Source: QHWT01 sp046734675
GTDB lineage: Bacteria; Acidobacteriota; Vicinamibacteria; Vicinamibacterales; 2-12-FULL-66-21
Length of the DNA: 9,215 bases
Reading direction: 5' to 3'
Assembly: GCA_046734675.1 (NCBI GenBank)
Contig: JBKPRU010000183.1
Coordinates: 1-9,215, forward strand
Part shown: positions 1 through 6,660 of the stretch, piece after piece
Layout of the letters: each line of letters begins with the position of its first letter
Position numbering within the stretch: position 1 is the first letter of the stretch
The notes under the pieces: model-generated
What the model was told of the DNA's origin: nothing
What the model saw: only the letters and a program-made list of their open reading frames with translations
The model's database searches: none
Position numbers and translations under genes: made by a program

Positions 1-801
1 AACGACTCGGCGCCGGTCGCGCGCGCGTTCGAGTTGATCGGCCGCGGAGCGCAGATTGGCGTCACGGTGCGCGACGTCGACAACGACGACGCGAAGCAGA
101 CGGCCGGGGTGATGGTAGACGAGGTGAGAACGGGAAGTCCGGCCGAGAAGGCGGGGATCAAGGCGGGCGATGCGATCGTCGAGTTCGACGGCGAGCGCGT
201 GCGCAGCGTGCGTCAGTTCACGCGGCTCGTGCAGGAGACACCAGCCGGACGGAAGGTGACCGCCATCGTGACGCGCAACGGCTCGCGCACCAACGTGACG
301 GTCGCGCCCGAACGATCGTCGGGCGTGTTCCCGGCGGACTCGTTCGACTTCGAAGAGTTCGCCGACGGCGTCCGCTCATGGGCCTACAAGGCGCCCCCGG
401 CGCCACCGATGCCAGCACGGCCGCCGGATGCGCCGCGTCCGCCGAGGCCTCCCGACTTCGATTACGGCATGTTCGCGCACGCTGGACGGCTCGGGATTTC
501 GGCCGAGTCACTCACCCCCCAGCTTCGTGAGTACTTCGGCGCGAAGGATGGCGTGCTCGTGCGATCGGTGACGGACGGATCGACGGCTGCGAAAGCAGGC
601 CTCAAAGCGGGCGACGTGATTACCGCGGTCAACGGCAATGGCGTGAGCGATCCGTCGGACGTCACGCGCACGCTCACTCGCCTGAGCGAGGGCGACGAGT
701 TTACGCTCGAGATCGTCCGCGACAAGAAGGCGCAATCGCTGAAAGGGAAAATCGAGCCGCGCACCGATCGCGTGCGATCGCGTGCGCGGACGATCGTCTA
801 G
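1..801 (+). CDS. Tandem PDZ-domain protein (5' end outside window)
   Basis: The frame is open from the first base, so the start lies upstream; 266 residues are visible and end at TAG 799-801. Two PDZ domains can be read. PDZ1 spans about visible residues 15-105, with the pattern GVMVDEVRTGSPAEKAGIKAGD, then IVEFDGERV. PDZ2 spans about 163-252, with GVLVRSVTDGSTAAKAGLKAGD then ITAVNGNGV. A Pro-rich linker at about 131-151 separates them. PDZ domains of this kind occur in periplasmic HtrA/DegP-type proteases and in non-catalytic scaffold proteins, where they bind C-terminal or unfolded peptides. No trypsin-like catalytic residues are in the visible part, so a protease domain or signal peptide could only be upstream. 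The gene runs toward 811-2094 with only 9 bp between stop codons and no hairpin terminator there. PDZ identity is secure; protease or scaffold is undecided. Confidence 0.88.
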   Translation, partial: NDSAPVARAFELIGRGAQIGVTVRDVDNDDAKQTAGVMVDEVRTGSPAEKAGIKAGDAIVEFDGERVRSVRQFTRLVQETPAGRKVTAIVTRNGSRTNVTVAPERSSGVFPADSFDFEEFADGVRSWAYKAPPAPPMPARPPDAPRPPRPPDFDYGMFAHAGRLGISAESLTPQLREYFGAKDGVLVRSVTDGSTAAKAGLKAGDVITAVNGNGVSDPSDVTRTLTRLSEGDEFTLEIVRDKKAQSLKGKIEPRTDRVRSRARTIV

Positions 802-810
802 CGACGTTAC

Positions 811-2094
811 TCAGCCCGCGACTTCGGCCTTGGCCCGGGTCGAGGGTGGACCGACGAGGGCTGCAAGCTGTGCGGCAACGATGGCGGCGACAGCCAGCAC
901 CGTGTCGCGTTGTTCCGCCTCGTGACGCACTTCCGCGGCCATCACTCCCACGCAGCCGCCCGGCGTCACGAGCGGCGCCGCGATGGCGCCGTTCGAGTCT
1001 GCATCCCCCTTGACCGTCTGCAGCAGCGACGTGCGGAACGCGGCCGCGGTGACGTTCTCCGCATCGCGCTGGATCGTGCCAAGCCTCGTCACGACGCTTG
1101 CCGGATACCCGTAGGTGACAATGGGAGCGAGCTCGCGCCCGTCCGGGTCGGCAATCCAGAGCACGATCCCCGACCCATCGAGCAGAGAGGCGGCGCGCTC
1201 CAGCAGCGCAGGCAACGCGCGCGTATCGACCACCCGCGCGAGGTCGTTGCACACCGCCGCGACCGACAAGAGATCGACGGCCGGCAGTTCTGAAACGGGT
1301 TCCGGAACCGGGGGCGGCGAGGCCGAGGGCGTGTGACCGGAGGTCGCCTCGGCAGGTCTGGGCTGCGCTCGCGTCCAGCCGTCTTCCGCGTCCAGCCCGT
1401 CGATTCCGTCGAGCGACAGCGGCGTTTCTTCCACGATCATGCGCGGCGGCGTCGGCATCGGCGCCGGGGCGATGGCGAGGACGGGCTCGCCCTGCGCCGC
1501 GCGCCGGCCCGTCGGCAGGAGCAGCAACACAATCAGCGTCGCGGCGGCGGCCGCCGCGCCAAGCGAAAACATCTCGCGCCGCCCGGAGGCGGCACGCGCC
1601 TCGTCGCGCGCCCCGATCTCGAGAACGCGCCCCCGATCGATCGCGTCGGCGATCGTGCGCGCGAGATCCATCCCGTCGGCGAAGATCAGATTCGAAGCAA
1701 GCTGCGGCTGATGCGTGCGCGTATACTCGCGCGCGCGCATGCCCATCTGCTCCAGGTCCTGCAGCGTCGATAAGGCGTTGTCGAAGGCCAGCGCCGACGA
1801 GGGGGATGTCGCCTCCCGCTTCAACGCACTGACCTGCGAACGGAAATCGCCGACGAGCGTCGCGGCGCGCGAGACCCAGAAGTCCTCCTCCTGACCCTCG
1901 GCGACCAATCCGTGCTGCGCCGCCCGCAGATCGAACAGAGTGCGCTCGGCCGCCTTCGCGAATGCGTCGAATTGTCGTGAGTCGATTTCGGAAAGGTGGG
2001 ATTGCCGTTCGGCCATCCAGAACAGATAGGCCGTCGTCCCCATCGCGGCGAGAAAAACGATGAGGAGTACCGCGCGGACCGCAGGTCTTGTCAT
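811..2094 (-). CDS. Membrane-anchored sensor-like protein with C-terminal GAF-like domain
   Basis: 427 residues from ATG (2094-2092) to TGA (813-811). The start is chosen because the first residues, MTRPAVRAVLLIVFLAAMG, begin a membrane segment (about 7-26) with positive residues on the inner side; the frame stays open upstream but that part looks non-coding. Residues 27-175 are mostly charged and helical (for example ERTLFDLRAAQ at 51-60), as in extracytoplasmic four-helix sensor modules. A second, Ala/Leu-rich membrane segment is at about 176-193. A Pro-rich linker (about 194-272) follows, then a GAF-like domain (about 274-415) with the strands SGIVLWIADPDGRELAPIV, NGAIAAPLV and GGCVGVMAAEV. 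GAF domains bind small ligands or mediate dimerisation. No histidine kinase, GGDEF, HAMP or DNA-binding part is visible, so the protein senses without an obvious output of its own. There is no clear ribosome binding site. It is divergent from the lipid kinase gene. The domain reading is fairly sure; the role is unknown. Confidence 0.78.
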   Translation of the reverse strand: MTRPAVRAVLLIVFLAAMGTTAYLFWMAERQSHLSEIDSRQFDAFAKAAERTLFDLRAAQHGLVAEGQEEDFWVSRAATLVGDFRSQVSALKREATSPSSALAFDNALSTLQDLEQMGMRAREYTRTHQPQLASNLIFADGMDLARTIADAIDRGRVLEIGARDEARAASGRREMFSLGAAAAAATLIVLLLLPTGRRAAQGEPVLAIAPAPMPTPPRMIVEETPLSLDGIDGLDAEDGWTRAQPRPAEATSGHTPSASPPPVPEPVSELPAVDLLSVAAVCNDLARVVDTRALPALLERAASLLDGSGIVLWIADPDGRELAPIVTYGYPASVVTRLGTIQRDAENVTAAAFRTSLLQTVKGDADSNGAIAAPLVTPGGCVGVMAAEVRHEAEQRDTVLAVAAIVAAQLAALVGPPSTRAKAEVAG

Positions 2095-2313
2095 GAATGT
2101 CCGGGGGGCTCCGCCCCGCCGGACCCCCCGACACGCTCGCTCGGGGGGGCCCCTGGCCCCGCTCCGCTCGCGTGGCTCACTCGCTGTCGCTCGTTCGCAT
2201 TCATCAAGCGCGTTCCCCGCCCGGTGGCGTGGTTCACTGATGCTGCTCTTGTGGTCGCGCCACAACGAACATGTTGCGTCGTTACTATAGCATCGAGTGT
2301 TCGCGTTGAAACC
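2095..2313. other. Divergent intergenic region with G/C-tract palindromes
   Basis: This 219-bp gap separates two divergent genes. It contains a perfect 8-bp stem, CCCCCCGA (2124-2131) with TCGGGGGG (2141-2148), around a 9-nt loop, and a smaller stem, GGGGC (2105-2109) with GCCCC (2113-2117). Next comes a stretch rich in repeated CGCT/GCTCG words (about 2155-2195). The right-hand part (2220-2313) is less GC-rich and would be the place for the lipid kinase promoter. TACTAT at 2283-2288 is a possible -10 box, 25 bp before the ATG, but I see no convincing -35 element. The GC palindromes lie next to the start of the minus-strand gene, so they would be in its 5' leader if transcription starts further right. 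Confidence 0.5.
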
Positions 2314-3207
2314 ATGAATGTGGTCGCGATCGTGAATCCGTTGTCGGGCGCGGGCGCCGATCCAGATACGGCGGCGCGTCGCGTGGCGCTGCTCGAGGAT
2401 CGATTCGCCAGCGACGGCGTCGATGGATCGGTACATCTCACCGAGCGCCGGCATCACGCGACCGAGCTGGCGCGGGACGCGATCGCGGGCGGCGCGGGGA
2501 TGGTGATCGCGTGGGGTGGCGACGGCACGATCAACGAGGTCGCGAGTGTGGTCGCGGGCTCCGGGCGCGCGATGGGTGTGATCCCCGCGGGTTCGGGCAA
2601 CGGATTCGCTCGCGAGCTGGGACTGCCGGCCGATCCGCATGCCGCGCTCGACGTGATTCTCCGCGGTCGCGACACGCTCATCGACGTTGGCGAGCTGGGC
2701 GGCCGCTCCTTCTTCAACATTGCGGGGATTGGCGTCGACGCGGTGATCGCGGAGAAGTTCAACCAGCGCGCGCTCGGCCGCCGCGGCATGGGACCTTACG
2801 TCGCCATCGGGCTGCGCGAAGCCTTCCTCTATCGCGCCGCGCGGTACCGCATCGTGCTCGACGGCGAGGACGTCCACTCGTCGGCGCTGCTCATTGCGTT
2901 TGCCAACGGCCGCGAGTACGGCAACGGCATCCGGCTGGCGCCTCATGCGCGGCTCGACGACGGGAAGCTGGAGGCGGTGGTGGTCGAGGATCGGCATCCG
3001 ATCGCCCGGCTCTGGGGCGGGCGCCACCTGTTCCGCGGCACCACGCACCTGGCCGCGCGCATCACGCTGCGATCGATTCAACAGGCCGAGATCTACGCCG
3101 ACGCGCCAATCCATTACCATCTCGACGGCGAGACCGGCGTGGCCGACCGTCACGTCAGCGTACGGATTCACCCCGCGCGTCTGCGCATGCGGGTGCCTTC
3201 CGTCTGA
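2314..3207 (+). CDS. YegS/DgkB-type lipid kinase (diacylglycerol kinase catalytic domain)
   Basis: 297 residues, the usual length for this family. It would phosphorylate a lipid hydroxyl (diacylglycerol or a sphingoid-type lipid) with ATP on the inner face of the membrane. Visible family marks: N-terminal VVAIVNPLSGAG (3-14); the nucleotide-binding loop GGDGTINEV (68-76); PAGSGNGFARELGLP (91-105), the counterpart of the PxGTxNDFAR motif; FFNIAGIGVDA (133-143); NGREYGNGIRLAPHARLDDG (198-217), with the metal-binding-type Pro/Asp-rich loop; and LDGE (270-273), the usual catalytic acidic site near the C-terminus. The ATG at 2314 is chosen because the conserved N-terminal strand begins directly after it; the ribosome binding site is weak. 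The TGA at 3205-3207 lies inside a palindrome. The gene is probably in an operon with the ankyrin gene 45 bp downstream. Exact substrate cannot be told from the sequence. Confidence 0.93.
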   Translation: MNVVAIVNPLSGAGADPDTAARRVALLEDRFASDGVDGSVHLTERRHHATELARDAIAGGAGMVIAWGGDGTINEVASVVAGSGRAMGVIPAGSGNGFARELGLPADPHAALDVILRGRDTLIDVGELGGRSFFNIAGIGVDAVIAEKFNQRALGRRGMGPYVAIGLREAFLYRAARYRIVLDGEDVHSSALLIAFANGREYGNGIRLAPHARLDDGKLEAVVVEDRHPIARLWGGRHLFRGTTHLAARITLRSIQQAEIYADAPIHYHLDGETGVADRHVSVRIHPARLRMRVPSV

Positions 3208-3220
3208 AGGCGGAAGCTAC
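3195..3220. repeat. REP-like palindrome overlapping the lipid kinase stop codon
   Basis: Two alternative hairpins share these bases: GCCTTC (3195-3200) with GAAGGC (3206-3211), and CTTCCG (3197-3202) with CGGAAG (3211-3216). The core GTCTGAAG (3202-3209) recurs exactly in the palindrome at 3911-3930, and the trailing CTAC resembles the CTACG tails there. The kinase stop codon TGA is at 3205-3207. The plus-strand translation in another frame reads FRLKAEATG, a peptide I recall seeing often in translated acidobacterial repeats. No T-run follows, so it is not a typical intrinsic terminator. Confidence 0.55.
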
Positions 3221-3252
3221 CGGGTCCGCACTTTGTAATAGAGCATCAATCG

Positions 3253-3921
3253 ATGAGCGACACTGCACTCACGACACTGATCGAGGCCGCCAAGAGCGGC
3301 GACGAGCGAACCGTACGCGACCTGGTCGCACGAGAGCCGGCGCTCGCGAGCGCCACGCTCGAGAGCGGCGAATCGCCGATCATGGCGGCGCTCTATCGCG
3401 GCCACCGTCACGTCATCGATGCCCTGGTCGATGCCGGCGCCCGCATCGACATCTTTGCGGCCGCGGCGCTCGGCCGCGACGAGGATCTTCGCGCGGCGAC
3501 TCGGAATCCCGACGCCGTAACCAGCACGTCGTACGACGGCTGGACGCCGCTGCACCTGGCCAGCTTCTTCGGCCACCGCGACGCGGCCGCGCTGCTGCTC
3601 GACGCGCACGCAGCGGTCTCGGCCGTATCGGCGAACAGCCTCCGGAACACCCCGCTCCACGCCGCCACGGCGGGCGGGCACAGCGACCTCGCGCTGCTCC
3701 TCATCGAACGCGGCGCCGACGTGAGCCTCGCGGATTCAGGCGGCCACACGCCGCTGCACATTGCCGCCGAAAACGGGCTCACGGATGTCGTCAAGGCGCT
3801 CCTTGGGCGCGGCGCCGATCCGCTCGCCGTCGACGAGGAGAACAAGACGCCGCTCTCGCGCGCCGCGGCCAAAAACCACAACGACGTCATCGACGCGATT
3901 AACCTGGGCCGCCGGGTCTGA
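3253..3921 (+). CDS. Ankyrin-repeat protein
   Basis: 222 residues made almost wholly of ankyrin repeats, which form helix-pair solenoids for protein-protein binding. The clearest repeats are at about 95-127 (DGWTPLHLASFFGHRDAAAL), 131-162 (NTPLHAATAGGHSDLALLL, then RGADVS) and 164-195 (GHTPLHIAAENGLTDVVKAL, then GRGADP). Degenerate repeats lie at about 5-35, 39-66, 67-94 and 197-219. No signal peptide or membrane segment is seen, so it is probably cytoplasmic. The ATG at 3253 is supported by the first repeat starting at once (TTLIEAAKSGDERTVRDLV); upstream there is only a weak GAG (3241-3243) as ribosome binding site. It lies 45 bp after the lipid kinase on the same strand, so co-transcription is likely, but a functional link is only a guess. 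Its last four codons (GRRV) and stop are part of the palindrome at 3911-3930. Confidence 0.92.
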   Translation: MSDTALTTLIEAAKSGDERTVRDLVAREPALASATLESGESPIMAALYRGHRHVIDALVDAGARIDIFAAAALGRDEDLRAATRNPDAVTSTSYDGWTPLHLASFFGHRDAAALLLDAHAAVSAVSANSLRNTPLHAATAGGHSDLALLLIERGADVSLADSGGHTPLHIAAENGLTDVVKALLGRGADPLAVDEENKTPLSRAAAKNHNDVIDAINLGRRV

Positions 3922-3988
3922 AGACCCGGCCTGCGTGATGCCAATGAGTGCCGGGTCTAAAGAGCCGGCCTACGTGGTGTCAAGGGGC
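3911..3988. repeat. Two tandem 39-bp units, each a hairpin plus CTACG-type tail
   Basis: Unit 1 is 3911-3949 and unit 2 is 3950-3988, directly adjacent, with 31 of 39 positions identical by hand alignment. Each unit starts with a 20-bp palindrome of 9-bp arms around a 2-bp centre. Unit 1 has GCCGGGTCT (3911-3919) and AGACCCGGC (3922-3930), a perfect match. Unit 2 has GCCGGGTCT (3950-3958) and AGAGCCGGC (3961-3969), with one G:G mismatch. Tails are CTGCGTGATGCCAA and CTACGTGGTGTCAA. The ankyrin gene's TGA (3919-3921) sits over the centre of the first palindrome. This looks like a REP-type element duplicated in tandem. Confidence 0.75.
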
Positions 3989-4022
3989 CTACGTAGCGTC
4001 AAACGGGCCTACGTGGTGTCAA
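3967..4022. repeat. Three direct repeats of a 17-bp tail sequence
   Basis: GGCCTACGTGGTGTCAA occurs at 3967-3983 and again, identical, at 4006-4022. Between them, 3986-4002 carries the same word with two changes (GGCCTACGTAGCGTCAA). The offsets are 19 and 20 bp. The first copy is the tail of the 39-bp unit; the other two are tail-only copies without the hairpin, which suggests partial duplication by slippage or recombination. Confidence 0.75.
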
Positions 4023-4047
4023 TTCTACGGAGTCGCATTGACGGTAG

Positions 4048-4095
4048 GGCGCCTCTTTAGAGGCGCCATCGTGCAGGCGCACCTAAAGGTGCGCC
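4048..4095. repeat. Pair of perfect 20-bp palindromes between convergent genes
   Basis: GGCGCCTCT (4048-4056), TT, AGAGGCGCC (4059-4067) and GGCGCACCT (4076-4084), AA, AGGTGCGCC (4087-4095) are both perfect 9-2-9 palindromes. They share the design of the two palindromes at 3911-3969: an outer GC-rich arm, inner CT/AG and a 2-bp centre. The arms differ in sequence yet remain complementary. They lie between the ends of the ankyrin and ccdA-type genes, so in RNA they could act as bidirectional terminators or 3' stabilisers. No T-tract follows on either strand, so REP-like element is the better label. Confidence 0.7.
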
Positions 4096-4124
4096 CTCAC
4101 CGCGCTACGGCCGCCAGTCGCAAA

Positions 4125-4850
4125 CTAGTAGCTCGGAAGGTACGGCTGCAGGTAGCGCGTGATGATCGTCAGCTGGCCGGTGAAGATCAGCAGGCCGATG
4201 GCGACCAGCAGGACGCCGGAGGCGACCTCGATCGCGTGGTAGTACTTCCGGATCCGCTTCGTCGCCGAGAAGAACTGATTGATGGCGAGCGAGGTGAGCA
4301 GGAACGGAATCCCGAGTCCCATCGAGTAGACGGCGAGCAGCGTCACCCCTTCGGAGATGCTGTTCTTCGACCCGGCGACGGCGAGGATGCCGCCGAGGAT
4401 CGGGCCGATGCACGGCGTCCAGCCGAAGGCGAACGCGAGGCCGACGACCAGCGCGCCGAGCGGTCCTGCCGGCTTGCGCTGGGTCTGCATCCGCTTCTCC
4501 GTCTCGAGGAAGGCGAGGCGGAACACGCCCATCGTGTGCAGGCCGAAGACGATCAGGATCGCGCCGGCGATCTTGCTGAGAAGCGGGAGCTGATCGAGCA
4601 GGAACTTGCCGAGCGCGGTCGCCGTCGCGCCGAGCGCGATGAAAACGATCGAGAAGCCGAGGACGAACGCGAGCGAGGTGACGAACACCTGCGACCGTGA
4701 CGCGGTCGGCGACGATTCGCCGCGCATCTCCTCGAGAGAGACGCCCGAGACAAACGAGATGTAGCCCGGGATGAGCGGGAGGACGCAGGGGGAAACGAAC
4801 GACAGAAAGCCGGCGGCGAACGCCGCCAGCAACGTCACGTTCTCGTTCAT
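4125..4850 (-). CDS. ccdA: CcdA/DsbD-type transmembrane thiol-disulfide transporter
   Basis: 241 residues, normal for the six-helix CcdA family. Such proteins pass electrons from cytoplasmic thioredoxin across the membrane to extracytoplasmic thiol partners, notably for cytochrome c maturation. The two conserved redox cysteines are visible in their usual settings: C22 in SFVSPCVLPLIPGY and C147 in FGWTPCIGPILGG. About six membrane segments can be read at roughly 5-27, 54-78, 88-112, 130-155, 165-190 and 207-228. No thioredoxin-like or periplasmic DsbD domain is attached. The ATG (4850-4848) begins just before the first helix. It lies 6 nt downstream of the stop of the NuoG-type gene and has no strong ribosome binding site of its own, so translation is probably coupled to that gene. 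A cytochrome c or thioredoxin partner gene is not in the window. Family identity is firm; the partner is unknown. Confidence 0.93.
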   Translation of the reverse strand: MNENVTLLAAFAAGFLSFVSPCVLPLIPGYISFVSGVSLEEMRGESSPTASRSQVFVTSLAFVLGFSIVFIALGATATALGKFLLDQLPLLSKIAGAILIVFGLHTMGVFRLAFLETEKRMQTQRKPAGPLGALVVGLAFAFGWTPCIGPILGGILAVAGSKNSISEGVTLLAVYSMGLGIPFLLTSLAINQFFSATKRIRKYYHAIEVASGVLLVAIGLLIFTGQLTIITRYLQPYLPSY

Positions 4851-4856
4851 GGAGAC

Positions 4857-6650
4857 TCAGTCGCGCCGCGTCAGCGGAATTACTCCCGGGATAGACGAGG
4901 GGTCCGGCCGTCCCGCAAATTTTACCGGAGGAAGGTCCTGGAACATGACGTCCCACTTCCAGCGTTCCGACGGATTCGATGCCTGCAGCCAGTGCCGTGC
5001 CGTGACCGGCCGGGCGAACGCCAACGACGCGAGCCCGGCGTAGGCCGGGTTGCCCGTCATCGCCGCCGCGACGTCCCCGCGTACCTGCGCGCTCGCCGTG
5101 TAGTCGAGCGTCACGCCCAACGCGAGCCCGAGGTTCACGAAGATCTGCCAGTCTTCCAGCGCGTCACCCGGCGCCGTGAGCGCGCGCGACGCCGCCTGCA
5201 CGCGTCCCTGGTAGTTCACGTACGACGCGTCCTTCTCGAACGAGGATGCGCCCGGCAGGACGATGTCGGCGGCGCGGGCGAGATCGGTGAGCAGCACGCC
5301 CTGCACGATGAGCAGCGGCAGCTTGCCGGACTGGCGCGCGTCGATGATCCAGGACACGTCGCCGATCGATCCCGCTGGTCCCGGATCGAACACGAACAGC
5401 GCCTGCACGCGCCCCTGCTCGACCTGCTGGCGGAATGCCGTCAGGTCGACCTGACCGTCGGCCAGCGCCTTGATTGGGAAGCCCATGTCGCGTGCGCCGT
5501 TGACGTTTGGCGCATCGACGGGCGGGATCTTGAAGGCGGTCGCCGCGGGCTGCGGCTTCATGCGGGTCCGCCAGCTGATCGCGACGCCGTCCTCGGGCAC
5601 GCCGAAGCTCGATCCGAGCCGGCCGATGAGGAACAGTTCCTCGAGCGACGCGTGCGCCGAAATGAGGAAGCGGAGTGCGCTCGTGCCGCCGCCGGCGGTG
5701 ATCCGGTCCGCGGCTTTCGCCAGCGCTTCGCGCCAATCGACCGGCTCCTGGACGCCCGCCTCGCTCCTGACGAGCGGCCGCTGCAGGCGATCGTCTCCTT
5801 CGATCCAGTGGTAGTCGAACCGGCCGATGTCGCACATCCAGTAGCCGTTCACGTCGGGATTGAGCCGCGGCGTGACGCGGACGAGGCGCGCGCCCTTTGC
5901 CCATTCCGGCTTGGCGCGGAGCCACGCGCTCGTGTTGCAGCCGCGCTCGCAGAACGTGCAGATTGTGTCGACCACGTCGGGGTTGTCCCAGGGCCGTGAC
6001 TTGAAGCGGTAATCCTTGGTCGTGAGGGCGCCAACCGGGCAGACGTCCATCAGGTTCCCCGAAAGCAGCGAATGCACCCCCTCGTCCTGGAACGTCGCGA
6101 TCTCGCTCCCGTAGCCGCGATCGACGATGTTGATCTGCGCGTCGCCGTCGACTTCGCGCATGAACCGCACGCACCGCGTGCACAGGATGCAGCGGTTGCG
6201 GTTCAGCATAATCGTCGGACCGAAGTCGACGTCCGCCTTCACGCCTTCGCCGTCGAAGACGCGCCGCGGGAAGTCCATGCGGCTCTCGTTCGGGCCGAAC
6301 GAATACGAGAAATCCTGCAGCGGGCACTCACCGCCCTTGTCGCACACCGGGCAGTCGAGCGGGTGATTGATCAGGAGGAATTCGAACACGCTCGCCCGCG
6401 CTTCAACGACGTCGGGCGTCTGGGTCGATACGACCATGCCCTCCGCCGCCGGCGTCGAGCACGACGTCTGCAGTTTCGGCATCTTCTCGATCTTCACGAG
6501 GCAGACGCGGCAGGACCCGTCGATCCCCAACCCGGGGTGGTAGCAGTAATACGGGACCTTGATGCCGTGCTCGATGGCGGCCTGCAGCACGGTCGTGCCT
6601 TTGTCGACCGTGACCTGCCGTCCATCAATCGTGAGCGTGACCGTTTCCAT
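4857..6650 (-). CDS. nuoG: NuoG-type NADH-quinone oxidoreductase iron-sulfur subunit (short form)
   Basis: 597 residues, shorter than many NuoG proteins (about 700-900). The order is a 2Fe-2S ferredoxin domain, a NuoG 4Fe-4S region, then a reduced molybdopterin-oxidoreductase fold. Cluster ligands visible: C36, C47, C50 and C64 for the 2Fe-2S centre; H96, C100, C103 and C109 (NHPLDCPVCDKGGEC) for the His-ligated centre; C154, C157, C160 and C204 (CILCTRC, then CPVGAL) for a 4Fe-4S centre; and C231, C234, C238 and C273 (CTFCERGC, then WMCDIG), matching the extra N7-type site seen in some bacterial NuoG. Residues about 275-510 carry the family motif DIVLPGASSFEKDASYVNYQ (462-481) in a shortened catalytic-like domain. 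In complex I it passes electrons from the flavin subunit toward quinone. It could instead belong to a NAD-linked hydrogenase or formate dehydrogenase module. It is the first gene of its operon here, with no nuoE, F, H or I adjacent. Confidence 0.88.
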   Translation of the reverse strand: METVTLTIDGRQVTVDKGTTVLQAAIEHGIKVPYYCYHPGLGIDGSCRVCLVKIEKMPKLQTSCSTPAAEGMVVSTQTPDVVEARASVFEFLLINHPLDCPVCDKGGECPLQDFSYSFGPNESRMDFPRRVFDGEGVKADVDFGPTIMLNRNRCILCTRCVRFMREVDGDAQINIVDRGYGSEIATFQDEGVHSLLSGNLMDVCPVGALTTKDYRFKSRPWDNPDVVDTICTFCERGCNTSAWLRAKPEWAKGARLVRVTPRLNPDVNGYWMCDIGRFDYHWIEGDDRLQRPLVRSEAGVQEPVDWREALAKAADRITAGGGTSALRFLISAHASLEELFLIGRLGSSFGVPEDGVAISWRTRMKPQPAATAFKIPPVDAPNVNGARDMGFPIKALADGQVDLTAFRQQVEQGRVQALFVFDPGPAGSIGDVSWIIDARQSGKLPLLIVQGVLLTDLARAADIVLPGASSFEKDASYVNYQGRVQAASRALTAPGDALEDWQIFVNLGLALGVTLDYTASAQVRGDVAAAMTGNPAYAGLASLAFARPVTARHWLQASNPSERWKWDVMFQDLPPVKFAGRPDPSSIPGVIPLTRRD

Positions 6651-6660
6651 AACCCACGAT

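Noticed and set aside
701..2134. 477-residue minus-strand open frame overlapping the GAF-protein gene in another frame
   Set aside because: Very Arg/Gly/Ala-rich with no motif; it is a frame shadow of the true gene on the same strand.
2095..3171. Long open minus-strand extension upstream of the GAF-protein gene, antisense to the lipid kinase
   Set aside because: The plus-strand frame holds all lipid kinase motifs. The minus-strand extension is Arg/Ala-rich with no domain, and is explained by high GC codon bias.
2511..3902. 463-residue plus-strand open frame across the lipid kinase and ankyrin genes
   Set aside because: Low-complexity Arg-rich translation; the other plus-strand frames carry clear domains. 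Its FRLKAEATG peptide only marks the palindromic repeat.
3967..4022. CRISPR array
   Set aside because: Only three 17-bp repeats spaced 19-20 bp apart, so there is almost no spacer, and the repeats belong to a larger hairpin-tail unit. No cas gene is present.
4048..4095. Classical Rho-independent terminators
   Set aside because: The stems are strong but no T-run follows on either strand and the design matches the neighbouring repeats, so a REP-like element is preferred.
3948..4700. 250-residue plus-strand open frame over the repeat cluster and antisense to ccdA
   Set aside because: Its charged, low-complexity sequence comes from the antisense of a membrane protein; the CcdA frame has the conserved cysteines and six helices.
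5164..6327. 387-residue minus-strand open frame inside the NuoG-type gene
   Set aside because: Arg-rich shadow; all cluster ligands are in the 597-residue frame.
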